From contig JAJQBC010000072.1 in assembly GCA_021203465.1 (NCBI GenBank), positions 1 through 51,888 of the forward strand: 51,888 bases of DNA, in the 5' to 3' direction. Numbering within the stretch: position 1 is the first letter of the stretch; every line of letters starts with the position of its first letter. Under the pieces are notes generated by a model that worked only from the letters and a program-made list of their open reading frames with translations, made no database searches and was not told the origin of the DNA. Of the stretch, positions 35,079 through 43,250 are shown in pieces. The DNA is from Lachnospiraceae bacterium. Its GTDB lineage: Bacteria > Bacillota > Clostridia > Lachnospirales > Lachnospiraceae. The position numbers and the translations under genes were made by a program.

Positions 35079-35234
35079 TCACTGTCTGAGATAAACGCCC
35101 TGCGACTCGATCCAGTCGTCCAATTCTGTCAAGCAGTCCTCATTCCAAGTCGGGCTCAGCTCCTTCTGCTTCTGCGCCCCGGATTTCTCCTCACAAACTG
35201 CCTCCTGCTCCCTTTTCTTTTCTTCCTGTGCCAT
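35079..35234 (-). CDS. 51-residue hypothetical protein
   Basis: A short frame starts ATG at 35234 with GGAGGG seven bases upstream (35242-35247) and ends TGA at 35079-35081. The product begins MAQEEKKREQEAVCEE and ends LTELDDWIESQGVYLRQ. It is a charged, Lys/Glu-rich N-terminus followed by an acidic C-terminal segment with two Trp. No membrane segment or known domain is seen. The good ribosome binding site and the close downstream terminator support a real gene. The transcript before it contains a 174-nt multi-hairpin element, so its expression may be controlled by RNA structure. Confidence 0.65.
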   Translation of the reverse strand: MAQEEKKREQEAVCEEKSGAQKQKELSPTWNEDCLTELDDWIESQGVYLRQ

Positions 35235-35260
35235 AACGTTTCCCTCCACTCGCCGGTTTG

Positions 35261-35434
35261 TAACTCTTCAGAACAGCAGGCCACAGACCGCCTTCTTCGA
35301 AGGCTATATGCCGCTTACGCGTCATATGTCTGAGGCTTGATGGGCGTTCCGCCCATCCCGAAATGAAAATACAGCCTTTAGCAGGTAAACCTGCACAGTC
35401 TGTTTTTTCATTTCGATGCTGTTCTGAACTGTTA
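35261..35434 (-). ncRNA. 174-nt multi-hairpin element ahead of the 51-residue gene
   Basis: An outer 18-bp inverted repeat with two mismatches closes the element (35261-35278 with 35417-35434). Inside are: a three-way junction closed by CAGAC/GTCTG with arms GCCTTC-TTC-GAAGGC (35290-35304) and a second hairpin at 35306-35328; GATGGGCG-TTC-CGCCCATC (35339-35357); and CGAAATGAAAA/TTTTCATTTCG (35359-35369 with 35405-35415), which encloses GCAGG-TAAA-CCTGC (35381-35394). It ends about 14 bases before the ribosome binding site of the 51-residue gene. It could be a cis-regulatory leader, a separate RNA or a MITE-like insertion with terminal inverted repeats. I know of no described class that it matches. 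Confidence 0.5.
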
Positions 35435-35445
35435 CTCAATTTTCC

Positions 35446-35484
35446 AAAAAGCCACCCCCAAAAGCTCTCAGCTTTGAGAGTGGC
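35446..35484 (-). terminator. Terminator of lspA
   Basis: On the minus strand GCCAC, CTCTCA-loop-TGAGAG and GTGGC are followed by TTTTT (35446-35450). The hairpin overlaps the last codons of lspA (stop at 35468-35470). Confidence 0.7.
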
Positions 35485-35938
35485 CTCCATTTCCTGCGCA
35501 TATCAGAACTGTCCCAATAAAAATGAAGAAGTCCGCCAAATTAAATACAAGTCGATTCAGGCATTTAAACGGAGTATGGAAGCGAATATAATCCACCACA
35601 TAACCCCGACGGCAACGGTCATACAGATTGGAAAGTGCCCCGCCTGTCAGGAACGCAGCCCCCACCGTTCGGACAAGCTGACCCGGCATTGTCAGCAGAC
35701 GGATAAACATTCCGACATCGCAGGCCGTCACGAGAGCGGTACCCTGCACGATCTCCGTCATATGGCCGACCCACCTGCTGCCTGCCAATCCGTAATTGTG
35801 CAAACGTTCAATATCCGCGAATCCGCCCGACAGCGGATATTCCCCACCGCCCTCCGAAAGCTCTTCGATCTCACGCTTCACCGCCTGATCAGCCTGAAAC
35901 AGGGCAAGCGCCATACCCGCAAAAAATATTTTTTTCAT
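35468..35938 (-). CDS. lspA: Signal peptidase II-like protein
   Basis: This 156-residue membrane protein has the two aspartate motifs of prolipoprotein signal peptidase: GGALSNLYDRCRRGYVVDYI and FNLADFFIFIG. DQAVK near residue 18 matches the conserved DQ-x-x-K of the first helix. The segment HNYGLAGSR replaces the common N-x-G-A-A-F-S motif, so it is a divergent member. LspA cleaves the signal peptide of lipoproteins after lipid attachment; this window encodes at least two candidates (the S41 protease and the DUF3048 protein). It starts two bases after the ClpX-like gene stop and is probably cotranscribed with it. Confidence 0.82.
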   Translation of the reverse strand: MKKIFFAGMALALFQADQAVKREIEELSEGGGEYPLSGGFADIERLHNYGLAGSRWVGHMTEIVQGTALVTACDVGMFIRLLTMPGQLVRTVGAAFLTGGALSNLYDRCRRGYVVDYIRFHTPFKCLNRLVFNLADFFIFIGTVLICAGNGGHSQS

Positions 35939-35940
35939 GA

Positions 35941-37365
35941 TTAACCCTGCATCTCCAGCGCCGGCACGCCGCGCAGCGTGATCAGCGGTCCGCCCCGGTG
36001 CTCGATATAATCGCCCGTAATCGTCACTTGACCGATATTATCATCCTTCGGGATCTCATACATAATATCCAACATGAATTCCTCGATAATCGCGCGCAAT
36101 GCCCTGGCGCCCGTGTCCTTCTCCATCGCTTTCCTCGCGATGGCGCTCAGCGCATCGTCCGTGAACTCCAGCTTTACCTCGTCCAGCGCCAGCAGCTTCT
36201 GATACTGCTTCAGTATCGCGTTCTTTGGCTCCTTCAGGATACGTACCATCATCTCCTCGTTCAGCGCGTCGAGTGTAAAGACAATCGGCAACCGCCCGAT
36301 AAATTCCGGAATCATCCCGAAATTTCTGAGATCCTCGACCGTCACGCGGCTGATGAGGTTCTTTTCCTTATCATATTTATCCTTCAGATCCGCACGAAAG
36401 CCGATCGACGACTGTTCGTTCAGCCGTTCCTTGATGATATCCTCCAAATCCGGGAACGCTCCGCCGCAGATGAACAGAATATTCTTTGTATTGATCGTCT
36501 CGAGCGGCACCATCGCGTTCTTGCTGTTCGCGCCGACCGGAACCTCGACCTCTGCCCCCTCGAGCAGCTTCAGAAGTCCCTGCTGTACCGACTCGCCGCT
36601 GACATCGCGCTGGGTCGTGTTTTTCTTTTTTGCCAGTTTATCGATCTCATCGATAAAGACGATCCCCTGCTCCGCCTTCTCCACATCGTTGTCCGCCGCG
36701 GCCAGAAGCTTCGAGAGCACACTCTCGATATCATCTCCTATATATCCAGCCTCCGTCAGAGAGGTGGCATCCGCGATTGCGAGCGGCACATCCAGAAGCC
36801 GGGCCAGAGTCTTCACAAGATAGGTCTTGCCGCAGCCCGTCGGCCCGATCATCAACATATTGGACTTCTCGATCTCGATACCATCCGCATCCGCACCGGC
36901 AGCCACACGCTTATAGTGATTGTATACCGCTACGGAGATCACCTTTTTGGCCTTCTCCTGTCCCACAACATACTCGTCCAGACTCGCCTTGATCCGATGT
37001 GGCGCGGGAATGGAACGAATATCCAGCTTCTTTTCCTGCTTCAGCTGTTCATTCTGCTCCGGCGCCTTCTTTTTCACACGCTGGCGGTGTGGGATCATAT
37101 TCTGCAGATCGGACAGATTAATCATGCTGATATTCGGCATCTTTGAAAAATCGATCTTGCTATAGTCCACGTTCCCATTATTCATCGTGTCCATAGCCTT
37201 CTGCATACACTCCGCGCAGATATGGATGTCCTTCGTCAGGTGGATCATCTTCCCTGTTTTACTCGCGGGACGGTGGCACATAAAGCAGACATCCTCATAC
37301 TCGTCCTCCTGCTTCTGTTGGTCAGCCTGATCCTTCAGTTCCGTATCTTTATCTTCAAAATCCAT
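35941..37365 (-). CDS. ClpX-like AAA+ ATPase
   Basis: This 474-residue protein has an N-terminal four-cysteine zinc-binding domain (C27, C30, C50, C53), then the ClpX AAA+ core with Walker A GPTGCGKT at 174-181, Walker B VFIDEID near 236-242 and a box VII arginine region. The IGF tripeptide in QSSIGFRAD is the loop that docks ClpX onto ClpP. It is longer than typical ClpX (about 420-430 residues) because of an extended acidic N-terminus and linker. No clpP, tig or lon is next to it; lspA follows, so it may be a second ClpX paralogue. GGAG precedes the start. Confidence 0.88.
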   Translation of the reverse strand: MDFEDKDTELKDQADQQKQEDEYEDVCFMCHRPASKTGKMIHLTKDIHICAECMQKAMDTMNNGNVDYSKIDFSKMPNISMINLSDLQNMIPHRQRVKKKAPEQNEQLKQEKKLDIRSIPAPHRIKASLDEYVVGQEKAKKVISVAVYNHYKRVAAGADADGIEIEKSNMLMIGPTGCGKTYLVKTLARLLDVPLAIADATSLTEAGYIGDDIESVLSKLLAAADNDVEKAEQGIVFIDEIDKLAKKKNTTQRDVSGESVQQGLLKLLEGAEVEVPVGANSKNAMVPLETINTKNILFICGGAFPDLEDIIKERLNEQSSIGFRADLKDKYDKEKNLISRVTVEDLRNFGMIPEFIGRLPIVFTLDALNEEMMVRILKEPKNAILKQYQKLLALDEVKLEFTDDALSAIARKAMEKDTGARALRAIIEEFMLDIMYEIPKDDNIGQVTITGDYIEHRGGPLITLRGVPALEMQG

Positions 37366-37385
37366 GGGAGTCTCCTTTTTCCATC

Positions 37386-37415
37386 ATTATACCGTACAGG
37401 AGGCCTTAAGGGCAA
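37386..37415 (-). promoter_or_regulatory. Promoter of the clpX-like gene
   Basis: On the minus strand TTGCCC (37410-37415) and a perfect TATAAT (37386-37391) are spaced by 18 bp, 21 bp before the start codon. The start codon is so close that the leader is only about 14 nt. Confidence 0.6.
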
Positions 37416-37421
37416 GCAAAA

Positions 37422-38807
37422 CTATTGGGCAGCATTGACCTCCTCCGCCGTACACAGCGTCACCTGCAACGTCTCTTCTGTGTAGGACGAATTTTCCATC
37501 CGCTGTACAATTACCTCAACAGTCTCGCCCGCCGCATAGTAGGTGAGCTGTTCCTTCAGCTCGCTGTAACTTGAGACTGTCACTCCGCCCAGCTTCGTGA
37601 TAATATCGCCCTCTTCCATACCTGCGGCATCCGCACCCAGTCCTTCAATCACCGTGCGTACATAAATGCCGGTCGGCATATTGTAGCTCTCAGACACGTC
37701 GGAAGTCACGTCAACCAGATCTGAGATCCCCAGATACCCCTGTTCGCTTTCATCAACCTTATCCCGTATCTCAATGTCCATCAGCTCGTTGATAATTTCC
37801 TCTATATCGGAGATCGGGATCGCGTAACCCATGCCCTCCACATCCTCCGAGACAAACTTCGCGGAGTTAATACCGACCAGTTCCCCTTTCGAATTCAGCA
37901 GTGCGCCGCCGCTGTTTCCGGGATTAATCGCCGCGTCGGTCTGAATCAGCTTGCTCGTGATCGTCTGTCCGTCAGACTCCAGAGTCACCTCGCGGTTCAG
38001 CGCGCTGACAATACCGGAGGTCACTGACAGGCCGTAGCCGTAGGCGTTCCCGATCGCCACAACCGGCTCGCCAACCTTCAGGGTAGAAGAGTCTCCAATC
38101 GTCGCAATCTTGACCGTGGACAGCGTTTCCTCCGGTATGTCGCTCAGATCCACCTCGATCACCGCCAGATCCTTATTCGTATCTGTCCCTTTCACCTGCG
38201 CCGAAAAAACATTACTCTCATCCGCGTCATCGCCGTCGGAATTAAAATAGACGCTGATCTCGTCAGCCCCTGAAATGACATGGTTGTTCGTCACAATCAG
38301 AAGCTCCTTATCATTTTGCCCAATGATGATGCCGGAACCGCTGGAAGAACTCTGCTGCGAATAGCTTCCGAACATTGTCCGAAATTCGGTCGTGCTCACA
38401 TTCGTGATTGAGACGACCGACGACATACAATTCTCTACGATCCCCGACACATCATAGACATCCGAGCCGACAGAGCCCGTGGTCGTACTCGCCACTGCGC
38501 TTTCACTCGTCTCAGCTTCCGTCCCGATTTCAGCCAATTCCGTGTCTGTGCCGATCTGCGCGCTCACCGCATCGCCAAAATACTGATGTCCCAGATAATT
38601 TACGCCCATAAACGACGCGCTCGCAACACCCCCAAACAGAACGGCCAACACCAGACACTTCGCAACCGTCCTTCCGAATCCCCCTTTTTTCTTTTTCTTC
38701 TTCGGCTGATTCATTGCGTCAGAAGAATTGTAATGCGTATAACTGCTCCCTGTGTCATAGTAATTTCTGCCAGTTGTGCTGCTGTTATTATTCAAATCGT
38801 CATACAT
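37422..38807 (-). CDS. HtrA/DegP-type membrane-anchored serine protease
   Basis: This 461-residue protein has a polar Asn/Tyr/Ser-rich cytoplasmic tail with a KKKKKK stretch, one membrane segment (TVAKCLVLAVLFGGVASASF), a trypsin-like domain with His in NNHVIS, Asp in KDLAVIEVD and Ser in GNSGGAL, and a C-terminal PDZ domain (GIYVRTVIEGLGADAAGMEEGD). HtrA proteases degrade misfolded exported proteins at the membrane. I chose ATG 38807 because AAGGAG lies eight bases upstream; in-frame starts at 38828 and 38891 lack one. It diverges from the DUF3048 gene. Confidence 0.93.
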   Translation of the reverse strand: MYDDLNNNSSTTGRNYYDTGSSYTHYNSSDAMNQPKKKKKKGGFGRTVAKCLVLAVLFGGVASASFMGVNYLGHQYFGDAVSAQIGTDTELAEIGTEAETSESAVASTTTGSVGSDVYDVSGIVENCMSSVVSITNVSTTEFRTMFGSYSQQSSSSGSGIIIGQNDKELLIVTNNHVISGADEISVYFNSDGDDADESNVFSAQVKGTDTNKDLAVIEVDLSDIPEETLSTVKIATIGDSSTLKVGEPVVAIGNAYGYGLSVTSGIVSALNREVTLESDGQTITSKLIQTDAAINPGNSGGALLNSKGELVGINSAKFVSEDVEGMGYAIPISDIEEIINELMDIEIRDKVDESEQGYLGISDLVDVTSDVSESYNMPTGIYVRTVIEGLGADAAGMEEGDIITKLGGVTVSSYSELKEQLTYYAAGETVEVIVQRMENSSYTEETLQVTLCTAEEVNAAQ

Positions 38808-38960
38808 GGCTGTTTCTCCTTCCGTCATGCTATATCTCCAATATATAAAGAAAGTCGACTGCTTTGCGGCATATATACGGCGCAGAAACAAACGGCTATA
38901 ATCCTCTACTATCAGTTATAGCAACGAAATGTGTTCGAATTGTGATTTTGCGATTAATAC

Positions 38961-38989
38961 TTTAAAAAAATTGAAAAGTGGTGTATACT
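38961..38989 (+). promoter_or_regulatory. Weak promoter of the DUF3048 gene
   Basis: TTTAAA (38961-38966) and TATACT (38984-38989) are 17 bp apart, 37 bp before the start codon. The -10 is good and the -35 poor. Confidence 0.4.
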
Positions 38990-39026
38990 GACCTCAGATT
39001 ATTTCACAGAAAGGATTTTACTACTT

Positions 39027-40142
39027 ATGAAGAAAGAAACTCTGCTCGTCTTCGTGGCGGCTCTCATCGCAAGCTTCTCGCTTGTCGCCTGCGGCGGCTC
39101 CTCAGAGACAGAGGAAACGGCTGCGCCGAGCGCGACCGATATTTCGGCGGAAGAAGAATCTGCGGAGGATGAGGAAGAAGAAGTCGCCGAGGAGGAAGAA
39201 GAAACCCGCGAGGGATATTATCGCAGCGAGTTGACCAATGAATGGATCGACGAAAGTCTTCAGAGTCAGCGTCCGGTCGCCATCATGGTCGACAATGAGA
39301 AGACTGCCCTCTACCACTACGGCCTGACGCAGGCGGACATCGTCTACGAGATGATGAACAGCACCGCAAACGGTGAAATCACCCGTTTCATGGCTATCGT
39401 GAAGGACTATGCGAGCATCACACAGTTCGGCAGCATCCGTAGTGTACGTCCGACCAACTTCATGATCGCGCCGGAGTACAATGCCGTCGTCATTCATGAC
39501 GGAGGCCCTTACTACATAGACGCTTTCCTTGAAAATGACTGGGTAGACCACTTAAGCGGCGGCTTCTCCCGTATTGACAACGGAAAATCAAGAGAGTTCA
39601 CCGAATATGTGACGACCGGCGAGATCGAGAGCCGTATGGAGTCCGCAGGCATCGACGTCGATTACAATGAATATTATCAGGGAGCACACTGGCAGTTTGC
39701 GAGCGAGTCCAACCCGGTTGACCTCGGCGAGGCTTCCGATTCTCTTGACTGCGTGCTCGTCGACCTGCCCTTCGACCATAACGGTTCACAGCTCGACTAC
39801 GACGAGGAGAGCGGCACCTATCTCTACTCCGAATACGGCATGGCCCATATTGATCTGGCAAATGACAGCAAACAGCTTGCTTTCACGAACGTCATCGTTC
39901 AGTGTGCGACACACACACAGTATGACAGCAACGGCTACATGCAGTTCAATCTCATCAACGAGTCCGGCGAGGGCTACTACATCACCGGCGGCAAGGCAAT
40001 CCCGGTTACCTGGTCCAAAGGCCACGATATGGAGCCGACCAGGTTCTATGACGCTGACGGCAACGAGATCACGCTGAACACCGGCAAGACTTACATCGCT
40101 CTCGTGTCCACCACCAGATGGGACGAGCTGGTGCTCGAATAA
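39027..40142 (+). CDS. DUF3048 (YerB-type) lipoprotein
   Basis: This 371-residue protein has a lipoprotein signal with the lipobox LVAC near residues 18-21, an acidic Glu/Asp-rich spacer of about 30 residues, and two DUF3048 regions: RPVAIMVDNEKTALYHYGLTQADIVYEMM with TRFMAIVKDYASITQFGSIRS, and a C-terminal strand-rich domain (GKTYIALVS). The family is widespread in Firmicutes and of unknown function; YerB of Bacillus is the best known name. The protein should be anchored on the outside of the membrane. GAAAGGA precedes the start. Confidence 0.92.
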   Translation: MKKETLLVFVAALIASFSLVACGGSSETEETAAPSATDISAEEESAEDEEEEVAEEEEETREGYYRSELTNEWIDESLQSQRPVAIMVDNEKTALYHYGLTQADIVYEMMNSTANGEITRFMAIVKDYASITQFGSIRSVRPTNFMIAPEYNAVVIHDGGPYYIDAFLENDWVDHLSGGFSRIDNGKSREFTEYVTTGEIESRMESAGIDVDYNEYYQGAHWQFASESNPVDLGEASDSLDCVLVDLPFDHNGSQLDYDEESGTYLYSEYGMAHIDLANDSKQLAFTNVIVQCATHTQYDSNGYMQFNLINESGEGYYITGGKAIPVTWSKGHDMEPTRFYDADGNEITLNTGKTYIALVSTTRWDELVLE

Positions 40143-40158
40143 GAAAGAAAAGCATTTC

Positions 40159-40185
40159 AAAAGGCTCCCCGCGGGGAGCCTTTTC
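40159..40185. terminator. Bidirectional terminator between DUF3048 and gltA
   Basis: AAGGCTCCCC and GGGGAGCCTT form a 10-bp stem with A-run on one side and TTTT on the other, so it can end transcripts on both strands. It lies between the convergent DUF3048 and citrate synthase genes. Confidence 0.85.
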
Positions 40186-41526
40186 TCATTCCAATGTTTT
40201 CACTTCCATTACACTCTTGTAGGACGGGCGGATGATCTTGTTCATTCCCACGATCTCCTCAAGCCGATGAGCGCTCCACCCTACGATTCGCGCGATCGCG
40301 AAAATCGGCGTGTAAAGCTCCTGCGGTATACCGAGCATATCATAGACAAAACCGCTATAAAAATCGACGTTCGGGCTGACTCCTTTGTAAATACGTCGTT
40401 TTCGGGCTATCAGCTCCGGCGCAAGCGATTCAATGTTGCTGTAGAGCGTCATATCCTCCTCCCGCCCCTTTGCCGCTGCCAGCTTTTCCACAAAGCCTTT
40501 GAAAATCCGCTCTCTCGGGTCAGACAGCGAGTACACTGCATGCCCCATCCCATAAATTAATCCCTTTCCATCAAAGGCCTCTCCCGCCAAAATTTTACTG
40601 AGATAATTGCCAACCTCGTCCCGGTCTGAATAGTCGCTCACATGGGTGCGGATATCGTCCATCATTTCCATGACCTTGATGTTCGCGCCTCCGTGCTTTG
40701 GTCCCTTCAGGGAAGACATGGCCGCCGCGATCGCAGAGTAGGTGTCCGAACCGGAGGAGGTGACAACTCTGGTCGTAAAGGTGGAATTGTTTCCGCCGCC
40801 ATGCTCCATATGAAGAATCAACGCCACATCCAGCACCTTCGCCTCGAGATACGTATATTTCTTATCCGGCCGCAGCATCAGCAGCAAATTCTCCGCCGTG
40901 GACAGCTTCGGATCCGGCCTGTGTATATACATGCTTCTGTCCCGGTCATAGTGATTGTATGCGTGATAGCCATAGACCGCCAGCATCGGGAAAACACTGA
41001 CCAGATTCAGGCACTGGCAGATTACGTCGTCCAGACTGTTTGAATCCAGATTTTCATCATAAGACGCCAGCGTCAGGATGCTCCGTGTCATGGAGTTCAT
41101 GATGTCCTTGCTAGATGCCTTCATAATCACATCCCGCGTGAAATTAGTCGGGAGCTCCCGTCCACTTGCAAGTGTATCGAAAAGCTCTTTCTCCTCCTCC
41201 AATGTCGGCAGGTCGCCGAACATCAAAAGATAGGCGATCCGTTCAAAGCCAAAATGCCCTTCCGGTATCCTCTGAATCAAATCTCGCACATCGTAGCCGC
41301 GATACCAGAGCCTGCCCTCGCAGGGAACCTTTTTCCCATCCTCCATTTTAAAGGAATCGATTCTGGAAATATTGGTGAGGCCGGTCAGTACGCCGTTTCC
41401 ATTCACGTCGCGCAAGCCCCTGTTCACCCCATACTCCTGAAACAAATGATCCGAAATCGTGTCATTTTTCACGCAGAGCGACTGATACTTCTGCGCAGTG
41501 TCTCTCCATTTTTCATAATAGCCCAA
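40186..41526 (-). CDS. gltA: Citrate synthase
   Basis: This 446-residue enzyme condenses acetyl-CoA with oxaloacetate. Seen motifs are EHGGGNNSTF near residue 235 (substrate His), GMGHAVYSLSDPRER near 325 (catalytic His) and the Asp region VDFYSG near 385. The size and the N-terminal region match the long citrate synthase type of Clostridia. The start codon appears to be TTG (41524-41526), eight bases after AGGAG. The L,D-transpeptidase gene ends 30 bp upstream, so both may share a transcript, and a bidirectional terminator follows. Confidence 0.95.
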   Translation of the reverse strand: MGYYEKWRDTAQKYQSLCVKNDTISDHLFQEYGVNRGLRDVNGNGVLTGLTNISRIDSFKMEDGKKVPCEGRLWYRGYDVRDLIQRIPEGHFGFERIAYLLMFGDLPTLEEEKELFDTLASGRELPTNFTRDVIMKASSKDIMNSMTRSILTLASYDENLDSNSLDDVICQCLNLVSVFPMLAVYGYHAYNHYDRDRSMYIHRPDPKLSTAENLLLMLRPDKKYTYLEAKVLDVALILHMEHGGGNNSTFTTRVVTSSGSDTYSAIAAAMSSLKGPKHGGANIKVMEMMDDIRTHVSDYSDRDEVGNYLSKILAGEAFDGKGLIYGMGHAVYSLSDPRERIFKGFVEKLAAAKGREEDMTLYSNIESLAPELIARKRRIYKGVSPNVDFYSGFVYDMLGIPQELYTPIFAIARIVGWSAHRLEEIVGMNKIIRPSYKSVMEVKTLE

Positions 41527-41556
41527 TGATACATCTCCTTTTCTTTTCGATTTGTC

Positions 41557-43113
41557 CTATTCAGCAGTTCCTCCTGTGTCCGTAATTTCTTCTGTAACCT
41601 CTGTCTCTGTTGTCTCCACAGCTTCCGTAGTTTCCGCAGACTCTGTCTCTTCCTCCGCCTGCACATTGTCCTCCGTCTCACCGGAGGTATCCACTTCCGT
41701 AGCCGCCGGCTCTGTCCCCGGCAGATAATAACAGATCACCGGCGTACCCTTCTCCACATAACTGTAGAGTTCCTGTGCCTTCGCGTAGGGTAGATTGATG
41801 CAGCCGTGCGAACCGTTCGTCTTGTAAATATCTCCGCCGAAGGTCGACCGCCAGGTCGCGTCGTGCAGTCCGATATTTCCATTAAATGGCATCCAGTAGG
41901 AAACCGGTGTCGAGTAAGTCTCGCCCACCAGTGTGGCGTCGCGCTGCTTGTAGGTGATGCTGTACACACCGACCGGCGTGTCATAGCCTTTCGCAGAATT
42001 CCCCGAAACAAAATCCGATTCCATGACAAGCACACCATCCTCATAGTAGAACAGGTGCTGCGCGGTCAGGTTGACCTCTATATATGTATCCCCATAGTCC
42101 GGCGTATCATAGGAGGCCGCCGTCTGATAGTAGACCGGTGTGCGCTCACCGCTCTCCCCGTTCTCAATCATCTCGGCCAGCTCCTCTGCCTCCTGCACGT
42201 AGTTCATCCACCAGCCATAGTCGCCGGAGCTGATCGTGATCTCCGTCCCATAACTGGTTCTGAACGTACGAGAGCGGAAGATCGTATCGTACTTCTTGCG
42301 AAGCGTGGCGACAAACTCCTCCACCTGCTCTGTGTCCAAGGTCGCTTCGAGGTCTTCGACACTGAGCCAGCTGCAAATCGTCTCGCCGTCAAGCACCTCC
42401 ACATTGTCCCCGAAGGTGTAGGTAATCGTAATATTCTCATAAGTTTTCAGTTTCGTGAGAAGACTCTGCAGCTCTTCATCATCAGCGCAGATTTCCGGCG
42501 TCTCATAGCAGCCCTCCGCATCCAGATCCACTTCTTCCTCGAGCCCCGCAACAGCCGCACGGACAGCCGCGAGCGTGCGCGTGAGATTCAGTGTATTTCC
42601 TTGCGTCTCCTCCACAATCGAGTACCCACTGCCCGAAACATACTCTGAAACGTACGCATCCGTCGGTTCAACCGCAAAGTCACTGTCAAAGCCATGCAGT
42701 GCTTGAACCGCTTCCTCCAGTGCCTCCTCATCCCAGACGATCATGTCCTCCAGCTCATACTCCTGTTCCTGCCTGAGAAACCAGAGCCATGCATTTTGCC
42801 CCTCAAGTATCTCCTGAAGCGGCTCCGTAGAAGCATAAGAGAGCCCAATATCCGTACCCGGAATTTCATCTTCCAGCGTAGTCCCGTCGCTCTTCCGCTC
42901 CAGAACCCGCAGCGTATAGCTCTCGATCCGCTCTTCCAGCTCTGCGATTGTCATGCCTGACACATCGACCTGATCGATGACCGTTCCTCTCGCGAAGCGG
43001 TTCTGATAGTAAATCATCCCGCCACAGTATACCGCCAACAGCAGCGCTGCCAGGGCACCACAGACAAGCGGGATCAGCGGAAAGTTTTTTTTCTCCTCGG
43101 TCTGTTTTTCCAT
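41557..43113 (-). CDS. L,D-transpeptidase with PG-binding domains
   Basis: This 518-residue protein has a short cytoplasmic tail, one membrane segment (IPLVCGALAALLLAVYCGGMIYY), two PG_binding_4-type regions (about 90-300) and a C-terminal YkuD catalytic domain with SHGCINLP, whose Cys is the nucleophile. It ends in a Glu/Thr-rich tail of about 50 residues. L,D-transpeptidases form 3-3 cross-links or attach proteins in peptidoglycan; in clostridia they can supply much of the cross-linking. ATG 43113 has GGAGGAG upstream; the longer frame to 43179 has none. Confidence 0.93.
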   Translation of the reverse strand: MEKQTEEKKNFPLIPLVCGALAALLLAVYCGGMIYYQNRFARGTVIDQVDVSGMTIAELEERIESYTLRVLERKSDGTTLEDEIPGTDIGLSYASTEPLQEILEGQNAWLWFLRQEQEYELEDMIVWDEEALEEAVQALHGFDSDFAVEPTDAYVSEYVSGSGYSIVEETQGNTLNLTRTLAAVRAAVAGLEEEVDLDAEGCYETPEICADDEELQSLLTKLKTYENITITYTFGDNVEVLDGETICSWLSVEDLEATLDTEQVEEFVATLRKKYDTIFRSRTFRTSYGTEITISSGDYGWWMNYVQEAEELAEMIENGESGERTPVYYQTAASYDTPDYGDTYIEVNLTAQHLFYYEDGVLVMESDFVSGNSAKGYDTPVGVYSITYKQRDATLVGETYSTPVSYWMPFNGNIGLHDATWRSTFGGDIYKTNGSHGCINLPYAKAQELYSYVEKGTPVICYYLPGTEPAATEVDTSGETEDNVQAEEETESAETTEAVETTETEVTEEITDTGGTAE

Positions 43114-43150
43114 CTCTCCTCCAGTCCTTCCGTTCTCCGTGCTGTCTTTC

Positions 43151-43179
43151 AGTATACCGTTTTTTTCAGGTAAAAACAA
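43151..43179 (-). promoter_or_regulatory. Promoter of the L,D-transpeptidase gene
   Basis: On the minus strand TTGTTT (43174-43179) and TATACT (43151-43156) are 17 bp apart. The -35 box lies inside the U-tract side of the aspS terminator. Confidence 0.65.
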
Positions 43180-43203
43180 CCGGGGTCTTCCCCCGATTGT
43201 TTC
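43172..43203 (-). terminator. Terminator of the hisS-aspS unit
   Basis: On the minus strand ACAATCGGGG and CCCCGGTTGT form a 10-bp stem with one G-U pair, followed by TTTTT. It lies about 47 bp past the aspS stop. Confidence 0.85.
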
Positions 43204-43250
43204 ATATTTTACCTGAGCTTCGTAAATTTAACATAAATTCCCCATTGCAA

